A stretch of 7,423 nt of DNA from JANLQX01 sp043775075 (GTDB lineage Bacteria > Actinomycetota > Acidimicrobiia > Acidimicrobiales > JANYDT01), in assembly GCA_043775075.1 (NCBI GenBank), contig JAYVSS010000268.1:1-7423 (forward strand), written 5' to 3'. Numbering within the stretch: position 1 is the stretch's first letter; every line of letters begins with the position of its first letter. Shown here piece by piece: positions 1 through 6,269 of this stretch. Both the position numbers and the translations under genes were made by a program. Under the pieces are notes generated by a model. The model was given only the letters and a program-made list of their open reading frames with translations. It did not search any database and was not told the origin of the DNA.

Positions 1-99
1 TGATTGAGCGACCGATCGTGTGACCCCGGCGATAAACGCCACCACTCGGTCGAGACGCTCTCCCCCGAGAGCATCGGGCACAGTGTCCTGGACAATCAA
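1..99 (-). CDS. rluD: RluD-type 23S rRNA pseudouridine synthase, N-terminal fragment (cut by window edge)
   Basis: Thirty-three codons are visible before the window ends. They translate to a short lead-in followed by VPDALGGERLDRVVAFIAG and then VTRSVAQS. This is the typical opening of the S4-like RNA-binding domain found in RluA/RluD-family enzymes (VP..L.GERLD, then ..SRS.AQ). Family members isomerise specific uridines of 23S rRNA to pseudouridine. The catalytic domain lies outside the window, so the exact target cannot be read. The best start is TTG at 99-97, which overlaps the lspA stop codon (TTGA) and implies translational coupling. A GTG at 81-79 is an alternative but would leave almost nothing ahead of the VPDAL motif. 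No strong Shine-Dalgarno sequence is seen. An rluD-like gene directly after lspA is the usual actinobacterial arrangement. Family call is solid; the symbol and the start are less certain. Confidence 0.8.
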   Translation of the reverse strand, partial: MIVQDTVPDALGGERLDRVVAFIAGVTRSVAQS

Positions 100-671
100 C
101 GGCTTGGTTGTTTCTCTAAACCGGGCGACCTGGACGTGTCGTGGCGCAACGAAAGCAGAACAAGGAACACGCACGAAACGCTCAGCACCGCGTCGGCCAC
201 ATTGAACACCGGCCAAAATCCCACATCGACGAAATCGACAACGGCGCCATTGCGTCGAACCAAACGATCGATCTTGTTGCCAAAGGCCCCGCCGAGCAGG
301 CCTCCAAGGGCCGCAGCATATGCGATAGTTGGCGCCCCTGGGCTTCCAGGGCGCCGCCATAAGGTGCGCAGTACCCATGCTGCCAGCACGATCACAACGA
401 CGCCAACGATCCAGCCCACGAGGGGCGAACCGCGGCCCTGCGAAAACGCCATGCCCGTGTTGAAACGCCGGATAAGGCGGACTGAACCCACGATATGGAT
501 TTTGTCGTCCGCCGCAAGATGCGACACGACGAGTGACTTCGTGATTTGATCAAGCCCCACGGCCGCACCGGCGACCAGTAAGCCGACGGTACGCGCGGTG
601 TTCTTGCCACCCTGTTCGTGACGAACGCGACGATCCTGCGACGGAAGCGACGGAGTGCCGACGGGGTTCAT
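96..671 (-). CDS. lspA: Lipoprotein signal peptidase (signal peptidase II)
   Basis: LspA is an integral-membrane aspartyl protease that removes the signal peptide of prolipoproteins after lipid is added to the lipobox cysteine. Using the ATG at 671 the protein has 191 residues, slightly long for the family because of an extra polar N-terminus of about 25 residues. Visible family motifs, in order, are DQITK (41-45), NTGMAFS (71-77), GGAFGN..DR (127-136), VVDF (144-147) and FNVAD (156-160). By family knowledge the catalytic pair is the Asp of VVDF (D146) and the Asp of FNVAD (D160); both are present. Hydrophobic stretches around 28-40, 84-101, 117-131 and 159-174 fit four transmembrane helices. 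An upstream ATG at 722 would overlap the end of the DksA-like gene by about 30 nt. The 671 start lies 20 nt beyond that stop and is preferred, although its ribosome binding site is weak. A lipoprotein substrate is encoded in this same window at 6476. Confidence 0.95.
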   Translation of the reverse strand: MNPVGTPSLPSQDRRVRHEQGGKNTARTVGLLVAGAAVGLDQITKSLVVSHLAADDKIHIVGSVRLIRRFNTGMAFSQGRGSPLVGWIVGVVVIVLAAWVLRTLWRRPGSPGAPTIAYAAALGGLLGGAFGNKIDRLVRRNGAVVDFVDVGFWPVFNVADAVLSVSCVFLVLLSLRHDTSRSPGLEKQPSR

Positions 672-691
672 GAGCCGTTCCGGTCCGCCGG

Positions 692-2170
692 TTATCGACG
701 TGACAGACCACCGTTTTTGCACTCGATACAGAGTGTGGTGAACGGCAGGGCGCGTAGCCGCGGGCGCGAAATTGGCTTTTGGCAGTGGCTGCAGTATCCG
801 TACTCGCCCGTTTCGAACCGGGCAAGCGCGTCTTCAACCTCTTCCACTTTGAGGAGAAATTGGGCGGACATCGCCAGATCGCGTTCGCGCTCCATCGACA
901 TCGTTCCGCCCTCGCCGGACTCGTCGTCGAACTGCACGTCGCCCGGTTCCATTTCCGCGGCGATCTGGTCTGCCTCCGCCTGAAACGCTTCGGCCTGCGC
1001 TTGCAGGCTGTTTCGCTGCGTGGTGAGCAACTGACGTTGTTGGAAGAGGAACTGACCTTCACTGATTTCGTCGATACCGTCGAATTCGTCGTCGGGGTTA
1101 ATCGGCGGGGCCTTTACCAACTTCACTGCGGTACGGACCGGAACCGGAGCGGGCATTGAGCGGCCAACGGGCCGCAACTGCGCCGGCTGGCGGGGAGGGG
1201 CGTTCTCTGCCAGGGCTAACGCGGCTGCGCGCGCCTCGGGTGACGCGGGTGCCACTGTTGCGCCGGGAATCGGCGCGTTCTTTCCAGTCGGGACCTTGGC
1301 CTCTTTCGCCGGCGGCGCTTCCTTAACCGGCGGCGCCTCCTTTACCGCAGGAGCGGTCTTCGCTGTTGACGACCCCGCAGCTGGCGACTCGGCCACTGAC
1401 TTGGCGGCCCCTGGTTCCTTGGTCGTCTTGGCCGCTGACGACTTTGCCGGTGCTTTTGCCGGTGCTTTTGCCGATGCTTTTGCGTCGGTTGTGGCCCCGG
1501 CTGGTCCGGCTGGAGTGGGGTCGGCGATTTTGCTGGTCTCCGCCTTCGGAGCCGATTTTGCGGCCGTCTTCGAGGCGGCCGGCTTCGGGTTGAGCGGTGC
1601 CGATTCGGCTTTGACCGATGGCTTGGTTGTAGACGAAGCGGCCGAGGCTGAAACCTTCACCGACGCCACCTTGGCCGAGGTGGCTTTGGCGGTCGCCACG
1701 GATGGCCCTGCAGCGGCCGCTGGTGCCTTCGCTTTGGCCGCCGCCTTCGCCGGCTCCTTGGTCGGAGCAGATGCTGGCGGTGCGGACTTCACCGAAGTCT
1801 TTTTGCTGGGAGTTGCTGTCACGATTTCCGCCTTGGCTTTTGCTGTGGTTGCTGCTGCATTGGAGGTTGCTGAGGTCTTGGCTGGTGCTGCGGCTTTCGC
1901 CGATGGTGCTGACGCCGACACTTTCGACATCACCGGTGCCGCGTTCGTCGGTTTGACCGAAGTGCCCTTGGCTGGCTTGGGGTCGGGGGCGGGCGCGCTT
2001 TTCGTTGGAGATTTCAACGTCGCCGCGGCCTTTGCGGAGTCCTTGGTTGGTTTCGCAGGCGAGGCAGCCCGTTTCGTCGCAGGTGCCGTGGGCGCGGCCG
2101 CCGGCTTACGTGGTGCACCCGTTTTGACGGCGGGCTTCGCTTTTTGGGTCGACTTCGACGTAATGGCCAC
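692..2170 (-). CDS. DksA/TraR-type zinc-finger protein with a ~355-residue Ala/Lys/Pro-rich N-terminal tail
   Basis: Residues about 360-492 form a DksA/TraR-like domain. It has a helix of coiled-coil character (about 372-407), an acidic turn containing EPGDVQFDDESGEG, a second helix (about 425-452) and a four-cysteine zinc finger C-X2-C-X17-C-X2-C (C460, C463, C481, C484). Family members bind RNA polymerase through the secondary channel or a neighbouring surface; this one's target is unknown. Residues 1 to about 355 are low complexity, dominated by Ala, Lys, Pro, Ser, Thr and Val (for example KAPAKAPAKSSAAKTTKEP), resembling eukaryotic H1 and bacterial histone-like tails. The tail is probably disordered and could bind nucleic acid. 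I chose GTG 2168-2170 (product begins VAITSKSTQKAK) because GAGGGAGA lies 4 nt upstream; an in-frame ATG at 2239 has no such site. The protein is about three times the usual family length. The gene is followed by lspA. Family call is firm, function inferred. Confidence 0.9.
   Translation of the reverse strand: MAITSKSTQKAKPAVKTGAPRKPAAAPTAPATKRAASPAKPTKDSAKAAATLKSPTKSAPAPDPKPAKGTSVKPTNAAPVMSKVSASAPSAKAAAPAKTSATSNAAATTAKAKAEIVTATPSKKTSVKSAPPASAPTKEPAKAAAKAKAPAAAAGPSVATAKATSAKVASVKVSASAASSTTKPSVKAESAPLNPKPAASKTAAKSAPKAETSKIADPTPAGPAGATTDAKASAKAPAKAPAKSSAAKTTKEPGAAKSVAESPAAGSSTAKTAPAVKEAPPVKEAPPAKEAKVPTGKNAPIPGATVAPASPEARAAALALAENAPPRQPAQLRPVGRSMPAPVPVRTAVKLVKAPPINPDDEFDGIDEISEGQFLFQQRQLLTTQRNSLQAQAEAFQAEADQIAAEMEPGDVQFDDESGEGGTMSMERERDLAMSAQFLLKVEEVEDALARFETGEYGYCSHCQKPISRPRLRALPFTTLCIECKNGGLSRR
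1309..1344. repeat. Two 18-nt tandem units inside the DksA-like tail
   Basis: Two adjacent 18-nt units (1309-1326 and 1327-1344) differ at only a few bases. On the minus strand they encode the repeating hexapeptide VKEAPP / AKEAPP-type sequence of the N-terminal tail. This is a short coding tandem duplication, consistent with growth of a low-complexity tail by slippage. Confidence 0.75.
1446..1481. repeat. Three 12-nt tandem units inside the DksA-like tail
   Basis: The plus-strand unit gccggtgctttt occurs at 1446-1457 and 1458-1469 exactly, and at 1470-1481 with one change (gccgatgctttt). On the minus strand it encodes KASA-KAPA-KAPA, a lysine/alanine repeat typical of histone-H1-like tails. 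Copy number may vary between strains through replication slippage. Confidence 0.85.
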
Positions 2171-2174
2171 GGTT

Positions 2175-2182
2175 TCTCCCTC
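2175..2182 (-). promoter_or_regulatory. Ribosome binding site that fixes the GTG start of the dksA-like gene
   Basis: The minus strand reads GAGGGAGA, then AACC, then GTG at 2170-2168. This purine-rich site supports the GTG start and argues against the upstream ATG at 2239, which would add 23 residues that do not resemble the Lys/Ala-rich tail. Confidence 0.8.
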
Positions 2183-2290
2183 ATCTCCATTCGGGATTTC
2201 TCCCGGTTGCCCCGAGAGGACGGCGCAGGCTACTGCCAATACCTCAGTTCACCGCGCCAATTGCTGCCTGGATGGGAGAATGCGACATAC

Positions 2291-2300
2291 GGCACGTGCC
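2291..2300. promoter_or_regulatory. 10-bp perfect palindrome GGCACGTGCC, possible operator
   Basis: The sequence ggcacgtgcc is its own reverse complement and lies about 120 nt upstream of the dksA-like start. It could be a binding site for a dimeric regulator, but palindromes of this length occur by chance in GC-rich DNA and there is no second copy in the window to support it. Confidence 0.2.
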
Positions 2301-2349
2301 ACTCAACCGAGATTGTTCCTCCCGGCGAGCGCGCAGCTGGCTCGGGCCG

Positions 2350-3036
2350 CTACAGAACCGGGGTTTCGGCCAATTCTTCTTTGAGCACCACAATCGTCTC
2401 GGCGCCTGCCACGTTCGACCCACCGGGTGGTACGTCAGTCGACGTGACGAGGGAATCGAGTCGATCGAGACGGGCCAGATGATCGGTGAGCGCGGCACGT
2501 AGCCGGTCCCGAGAAGCCGAGGTCAGCTCCCGTACTTCGTCGAGCTCACGGCGACGTTGTTCTATCTCGGCGTTCAGAGCCACGCGCTGGGCCGAAGCGG
2601 TTTGCATCGCCCGCTCGTGTTCCTCGTTGGCCAACCGACGGACCGCAGCCGCTTCCTGGCGGGCGTCGAGTTCGGCCCGTTCTTTCGCCGCCGTAGCTGT
2701 CCCCGCTGCGTCGGCGCCTATCCGCTCAGCCTGCAGATGGGCGTCGGCGACGATACGTTCAGCCACCGCCTTGGACTCGCCCACGACGAGATCGGCCGCC
2801 CGCTGGGCGAGCGTGAGGGTTCGCCGGACGGTTTCGTCAGTTTCCGGGGCGGCACCCCCACCGGGTACCCGGCTCTCTGCACGTTCGGCCCGCGCCTTGA
2901 GTTCGGCCAGTTCGGCATGCAAGGTATCGACACCGGCGGCAACTTCTTCGAGAAAGACATCGACGTCGACTTGGTTGTAGCCCCGCCACCCTTCACGAAA
3001 CTCGATTTTCCGCAGAGCCTCTGACGAGAGAGTCAT
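2350..3036 (-). CDS. divIVA: DivIVA/Wag31-type polar growth and septum placement protein
   Basis: DivIVA proteins recognise negatively curved membrane at poles and septa and act as scaffolds; in Actinobacteria they direct polar wall growth. The product has 228 residues and starts at ATG 3036. Residues 1-34 form the conserved membrane-binding N-terminal domain (IEFREGWRGY at 11-20, then VDVDVFLEEV). The rest is a long coiled coil, rich in Ala, Glu, Arg and Leu, from about 24 to 56 and 70 to 200. It is interrupted by a Pro/Gly-containing spacer (VPGGGAAPETDE, about 57-68) and followed by a short C-terminal tail. In Bacillus the loop residues F17 and R18 contact membrane; here the equivalents are W17 and R18. 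The insertion seen in mycobacterial Wag31 (KPPIGK before RGY) is absent. The gene begins 9 nt after the sepF stop with no clear Shine-Dalgarno sequence, implying coupling to sepF. Confidence 0.93.
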   Translation of the reverse strand: MTLSSEALRKIEFREGWRGYNQVDVDVFLEEVAAGVDTLHAELAELKARAERAESRVPGGGAAPETDETVRRTLTLAQRAADLVVGESKAVAERIVADAHLQAERIGADAAGTATAAKERAELDARQEAAAVRRLANEEHERAMQTASAQRVALNAEIEQRRRELDEVRELTSASRDRLRAALTDHLARLDRLDSLVTSTDVPPGGSNVAGAETIVVLKEELAETPVL

Positions 3037-3045
3037 AACGCTGAA

Positions 3046-3573
3046 TTACTGGTTGCGAAGTCGTTCGTCGACCGGACCCGATAACGAGCCGTCTCGTGGC
3101 GTAAGCGTGTAAACGACATCGGATACCCGCTCCATCGCGCCGTTGAGTCCGAAAATGAGACCGGCAGCGAAATCGATGAGGCGGCGCTTCGTTTCCCGTT
3201 CAACTTCGCCCAGATTAACGAGAACCGTGTGGCCAGCTCGGAAACGCTCGCCGATCTCCTGAGCGTCGGCGAACGACTTCGGCGTGACCGAATGCAACTT
3301 TGCTCCAGTATTGCCAGGTAGGGGCCGAACTGAGCCGCTCGACTGCGTAGGCGCCGGGCGTGCCGGCTGGGCGGTAACAGTACCGATTCCGGACTCGACC
3401 GGCACGACCGGAACGGCCCGAACCGTCGGTTGGTCGAAATCGTATGAGTGACGCTCGGGCTGGCGACGACTGACCGGCGCGGGCGCCTGATCTTCGTACG
3501 GCTCGTACTCTCCATACGCGTCGTTATCGCTCAGGCCTAAGTAGTCCATCGCCTTGCTCAAGAACCCTGGCAT
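3046..3573 (-). CDS. sepF: Cell division protein SepF, membrane anchor of FtsZ
   Basis: SepF tethers FtsZ polymers to the membrane and is the main anchor where FtsA is absent. The 175-residue product starts MPGFLSKAMDYLGL, an amphipathic N-terminal helix expected to insert into the membrane. It is followed by an acidic, Tyr-rich and then Pro-rich linker (about 15-90) and the SepF core (about 92-160). The core carries TPKSFADAQEIGERF, VLVNLGEVE, RRLIDFAAGLIFGLNG and a closing VYTLTP strand, all diagnostic. The start is set by GGAGG at 3582-3578, 4 nt before ATG 3573-3571. The longer reading from 3612 would put 13 non-conserved residues ahead of the membrane helix. Its expected partner, the FtsZ C-terminal peptide, is encoded three genes upstream and is intact. 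No yggT gene lies between sepF and divIVA. Confidence 0.95.
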   Translation of the reverse strand: MPGFLSKAMDYLGLSDNDAYGEYEPYEDQAPAPVSRRQPERHSYDFDQPTVRAVPVVPVESGIGTVTAQPARPAPTQSSGSVRPLPGNTGAKLHSVTPKSFADAQEIGERFRAGHTVLVNLGEVERETKRRLIDFAAGLIFGLNGAMERVSDVVYTLTPRDGSLSGPVDERLRNQ

Positions 3574-3577
3574 GCAT

Positions 3578-3582
3578 CCTCC
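3578..3582 (-). promoter_or_regulatory. Ribosome binding site of sepF
   Basis: The minus strand reads GGAGG, ATGC, then ATG. The site decides in favour of the internal start at 3573 over the ATG at 3612. The ATG formed at 3577-3575 is out of frame. Confidence 0.8.
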
Positions 3583-3627
3583 GGTCGGCCCATCCGACGA
3601 ATCGACTGCCATGCTAGTTCGCAGGGA

Positions 3628-4314
3628 TCAACCGGGGGCGTTCCTCGCCGGCCGAACCCCAAAAAGGGCGCTGCCCAGCCGAATCATTGTCGAACCAGCG
3701 CGGACGGCATCAACGAAATCGTCACTCATACCCATCGAAGCAATCGACAGGCCGAGGCGCAATCGAGCTTCGTGCAACGCCCGAAATACTTCCTGGCGAA
3801 CTTCGCTGTCGGCCCCGTCGGGCCCGATCCCCATAAGGCCACGCACCGTAAGCCCGAGTTCCACGGCCTGACGGTGCAACGCATCAAGATCAGCAAACGT
3901 GCAGCCGCCCTGGACGTCACGTCCAGTCAAATTCACCTGCAGACAGATGTCCGCATCGGCAAGACGCTTGGCTAAAGCCTGGGCCTGGTGCGGCGAACTG
4001 ATCGTTTGCCAGAGCGAAACGTACGGCATCAAGCGGTTGATTTTGTTGGACTGCAAGCGTCCTTGAAACGTCCAGCGCACCCGGGGGTCGGCAATTTGCT
4101 CAGCCTTCTCGACGAGTTCGTCCGCGTAGTTTTCGCCGAATCTGGTCAGGCCGGCGCTGATCGCCGCCCGAACGACATCGACGCCAAAACCCTTGGTGAC
4201 CGCAACGATGCTCACGTCGTCAACCGAGCGCCCGGTTGCGGCGATCGAATCACGGATTATTTCGAGGCGGCGGGAGATCTCGGCGACGAGGTCCGGATCG
4301 CTCTGGTCGCTCAC
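3628..4314 (-). CDS. yggS: YggS/PLPBP-family pyridoxal phosphate homeostasis protein
   Basis: This family binds pyridoxal 5'-phosphate in a TIM barrel like that of alanine racemase but has no known catalytic turnover; it buffers PLP and affects amino-acid and vitamin B6 balance. The 228-residue length is normal. Visible motifs are VAVTKGF with the PLP-binding lysine at K41, FGENYADELVEK (59-70), RLQSNK (86-91), SMGMSDDF (193-200) and RAGSTMIRLGSALFG (205-219), which forms the phosphate-binding region. Two variations stand out: the usual WHFIG...LQ reads WTFQGRLQ (81-88), and the VN.....K.G segment reads VNLTGRDVQGGC. The start is GTG 4314-4312, whose last two bases begin the pgeF stop (GTGA), so the two genes are translationally coupled. 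Placement between pgeF and sepF is standard in Actinobacteria and Firmicutes. Confidence 0.95.
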   Translation of the reverse strand: MSDQSDPDLVAEISRRLEIIRDSIAATGRSVDDVSIVAVTKGFGVDVVRAAISAGLTRFGENYADELVEKAEQIADPRVRWTFQGRLQSNKINRLMPYVSLWQTISSPHQAQALAKRLADADICLQVNLTGRDVQGGCTFADLDALHRQAVELGLTVRGLMGIGPDGADSEVRQEVFRALHEARLRLGLSIASMGMSDDFVDAVRAGSTMIRLGSALFGVRPARNAPG

Positions 4315-4997
4315 CGGCCGGTCCGCCAGAGAAAAAGCGCCTGACGTTCACGATCTTGACGGACGCGATGAGAGAAAAAGCGCTCTTGCGCGGTGTCCTC
4401 GCACATCGAGGCGTCGAGGGAGACTCGAGCCGCTTTACATGCTGCGGCGATGGCCGCAGGCATATCGAGGGCCTGGGCGCCCTCACGCGTTCGTCCCCGA
4501 ACGACCTCGCCGTAGCGAGCAGCAAGCGATTCGAGTTCGTCGCCGAACGCATAGGACGTCGGATGAATGCACGGCCCCAAGAACGCAGTGATCGGCGCAT
4601 TCGGGTCCGAGAACGCCTGCAATTCGGCCGCCGTGCGCTCGATTATTCCGCCCAGGAGACCCTTCCAACCGGCGTGGACAACAGCGCCCGCGGAGCCACA
4701 CACCATGGCGATCGGCGCACAGTCGGCAGTGACGATGCTGAGCGCAATCCCCGCGCACGTGGTGAGCGCAGCGTCGGCCGCAAAACCGCTTGATCGCGAC
4801 GCCGACGGATGGTCAAGCACCTTGACCACCTCGACCCCGTGCGCCTGACGGAGCCACACGCAGGGCCGTTCCTCGACCACGTGCGCCCGGCGAACGTTGA
4901 CTCCGGGAGCGTCAACAGCAAAATCGCCGTCGGCCCGGGACGTGAACACAAACGTCCACTCCCCCGATAGGGCTGACGCCAACGGCGTACGAAACAT
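4311..4997 (-). CDS. pgeF: Peptidoglycan editing factor PgeF (YfiH, laccase-like domain)
   Basis: PgeF-family proteins bind one zinc and, in E. coli, remove precursors carrying L-Ser in place of L-Ala from the cytoplasmic wall-precursor pool; relatives act on purine nucleosides. The 228-residue product spans the whole domain. The zinc ligand triad is present: H53 in RQAHGVEVV, C93 in VTADCAPI and H108 in VVHAGWKG. Supporting motifs are ADAALTT, LGPCIHPTSYAFGDE (140-154) and the closing CEDT....FFSHR (199-211). The ATG at 4997 lies 14 nt after the ftsZ stop with only a weak GGA-type ribosome site. The 3' end overlaps yggS by GTGA. Family assignment is firm; which substrate it uses in this organism cannot be read from sequence. 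Confidence 0.94.
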   Translation of the reverse strand: MFRTPLASALSGEWTFVFTSRADGDFAVDAPGVNVRRAHVVEERPCVWLRQAHGVEVVKVLDHPSASRSSGFAADAALTTCAGIALSIVTADCAPIAMVCGSAGAVVHAGWKGLLGGIIERTAAELQAFSDPNAPITAFLGPCIHPTSYAFGDELESLAARYGEVVRGRTREGAQALDMPAAIAAACKAARVSLDASMCEDTAQERFFSHRVRQDRERQALFLWRTGR

Positions 4998-5011
4998 CGC
5001 GTCCAGCAGCG

Positions 5012-6115
5012 CTACTTCAGGAACGACGGAACGTCGAATTCGTCGTCGTCACCGAAATCGTCGTTGGGCGATGAGAAAACATCGTCGGCGGGGTTTGGCA
5101 CGGCCCGTAGGCGGTCGCCCCCGTCGCCCGAAGGTCCCGTGGCCGGCGTCGACGTCTTGCGCTGATCATCCCAGCGGTCGAAGCCGGCAGCGATCACCGT
5201 GACCCGAACGACATCTTCCATCGAGTCGTCGATCACGGTACCGAAAATGATGTTGGCGTCCGGGTGGGCCACGCCGCGAATTATCTCGGCCGCCTCGTTG
5301 ACCTCGAACAGACCGAGATCGTTCGACCCGGTGATATTCAGGAGAATGCCGCGGGCACCTTCGACCGACGACTCCAGCAACGGCGACGAGATAGCCGTGC
5401 GCGCAGCGGTGGCGGCACGGCCGTTGCCGGTGCCGTAGCCGATGCCCATGAGCGAAGTGCCGGCGTCGGAAAGAATGGCGCGGACGTCGGCAAAGTCGGT
5501 GTTAATCAGGCCCGGAATGGTGATCAGGTCGGTGATGCCCTGCACTCCCTGAAGAAGGACTTCGTCGGCCATTTTGAACGCCGTGACCATCGTGGTCTTG
5601 TCCGATGCCACGGTGAGGAGACGATCATTGGGGATGACGATGAGGGTGTCGACTTTTTCTTTGAGGTGCTGGATGCCGTTTTCCGCCTGCACACTGCGGC
5701 GCCGTCCTTCGAACGAAAACGGTCGGGTCACGACGCCGATGGTTAATGCTCCCATCGACTTCGCCACTTCGGCAATCACCGGGGCCGAACCGGTGCCGGT
5801 TCCCCCCCCTTCGCCCGCAGTCACAAACACCATGTCCGCGCCCTTAATGGCCTCGCGGATTTCTTCGATGTGCTCCTCAGCGGCACGCCGGCCGATCTCC
5901 GGATCGGATCCGGCACCGAGCCCACGGGTCAGTTCACGACCGATATCGAGCTTCACATCCGCATCGCTCATGAGAAGCGCCTGGGCGTCGGTATTGACGG
6001 CGATGAACTCGGAGCCCTTCAGACCCGCTTCGATCATGCGATTGACAGCATTCACCCCACCGCCGCCGCAACCGACGACTTTGATGACTGCTAGGTAATT
6101 CTGTGGTGGAACCAC
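5012..6115 (-). CDS. ftsZ: Cell division GTPase FtsZ
   Basis: FtsZ is the tubulin-like GTPase that polymerises into the division ring. The 367-residue product is complete. Visible elements are the N-terminal nucleotide-binding GCGGGGVNAVNRM (15-27), NTDAQAL (41-47), the tubulin signature GGGTGTG (103-109) within AGEGGGTGTGSAP, and the T7 loop NTDFADVRAILSDAGT (205-220). N205, D207 and D210 of that loop complete the neighbouring subunit's active site. Then come the C-terminal GTPase-activating domain, a short linker rich in Asp, Pro and Ser (about 316-356) and the conserved C-terminal peptide EFDVPSFLK, the docking site for SepF and other partners. The start is GTG 6115-6113, with GGAGG at 6125-6121 upstream. 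It is the first gene of the block; no ftsQ or mur gene lies directly upstream. Confidence 0.98.
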   Translation of the reverse strand: MVPPQNYLAVIKVVGCGGGGVNAVNRMIEAGLKGSEFIAVNTDAQALLMSDADVKLDIGRELTRGLGAGSDPEIGRRAAEEHIEEIREAIKGADMVFVTAGEGGGTGTGSAPVIAEVAKSMGALTIGVVTRPFSFEGRRRSVQAENGIQHLKEKVDTLIVIPNDRLLTVASDKTTMVTAFKMADEVLLQGVQGITDLITIPGLINTDFADVRAILSDAGTSLMGIGYGTGNGRAATAARTAISSPLLESSVEGARGILLNITGSNDLGLFEVNEAAEIIRGVAHPDANIIFGTVIDDSMEDVVRVTVIAAGFDRWDDQRKTSTPATGPSGDGGDRLRAVPNPADDVFSSPNDDFGDDDEFDVPSFLK

Positions 6116-6120
6116 ACGGA

Positions 6121-6125
6121 CCTCC
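6121..6125 (-). promoter_or_regulatory. Ribosome binding site of ftsZ
   Basis: The minus strand reads GGAGG, TCCGT, then GTG at 6115. It is the strongest Shine-Dalgarno match in the window and fixes the GTG start; the GTG at 6117-6115 is out of frame. Confidence 0.8.
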
Positions 6126-6269
6126 GAAGAGCGAGAGCCATCAAGTGACAGCTCCAGTTGTGAAGCGGAAGGCTAGTAGGGGGCAGGCGGCGCAGCGTGG
6201 CAAGCAAGCGGCGTTCTTGGGAGTAGTTAACGAAAGGACGGCGAAGCAGGACCGGGATGAAAGCAATTG

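Larger units (their letters stand above)
2171..2349 (-). other. 179-nt intergenic gap between divIVA and the dksA-like gene
   Basis: This is the only sizeable gap inside the minus-strand gene block, so it is the likeliest place for an internal promoter driving the dksA-like, lspA and rluD genes. It contains the ribosome binding site of the dksA-like gene (2175-2182, reading GAGGGAGA), a perfect 10-bp palindrome at 2291-2300, and a small 5-bp hairpin just after the divIVA stop (2326-2330 with 2340-2344). No convincing -35/-10 pair was found by eye. The hairpin has no U-run behind it, so I do not call a terminator. Confidence 0.45.

Noticed and set aside
2244..2290. Possible 14-codon leader peptide (MSHSPIQAAIGAVN) in the gap before the dksA-like gene
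   Set aside because: It has no ribosome site before the ATG, no regulatory codon run and no following attenuator, so it is indistinguishable from chance.
2326..2344. Hairpin after the divIVA stop as a transcription terminator
   Set aside because: The stem is only 5 bp with a 9-nt loop, and no T-run follows on the minus strand.
1296..2384. A 362-codon open frame on the plus strand, Ala/Phe/Gly-rich
   Set aside because: It is the mirror of the low-complexity tail of the DksA-like gene: repeated Lys/Ala/Pro codons on one strand leave the opposite frame free of stops. It has no domain-like sequence, and the minus-strand gene has a proper ribosome site and a recognisable C-terminal domain.
3574..3612. 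Longer N-terminus for SepF
   Set aside because: The extra 13 residues are not SepF-like and lack a ribosome site, whereas GGAGG sits correctly ahead of the internal ATG at 3573.
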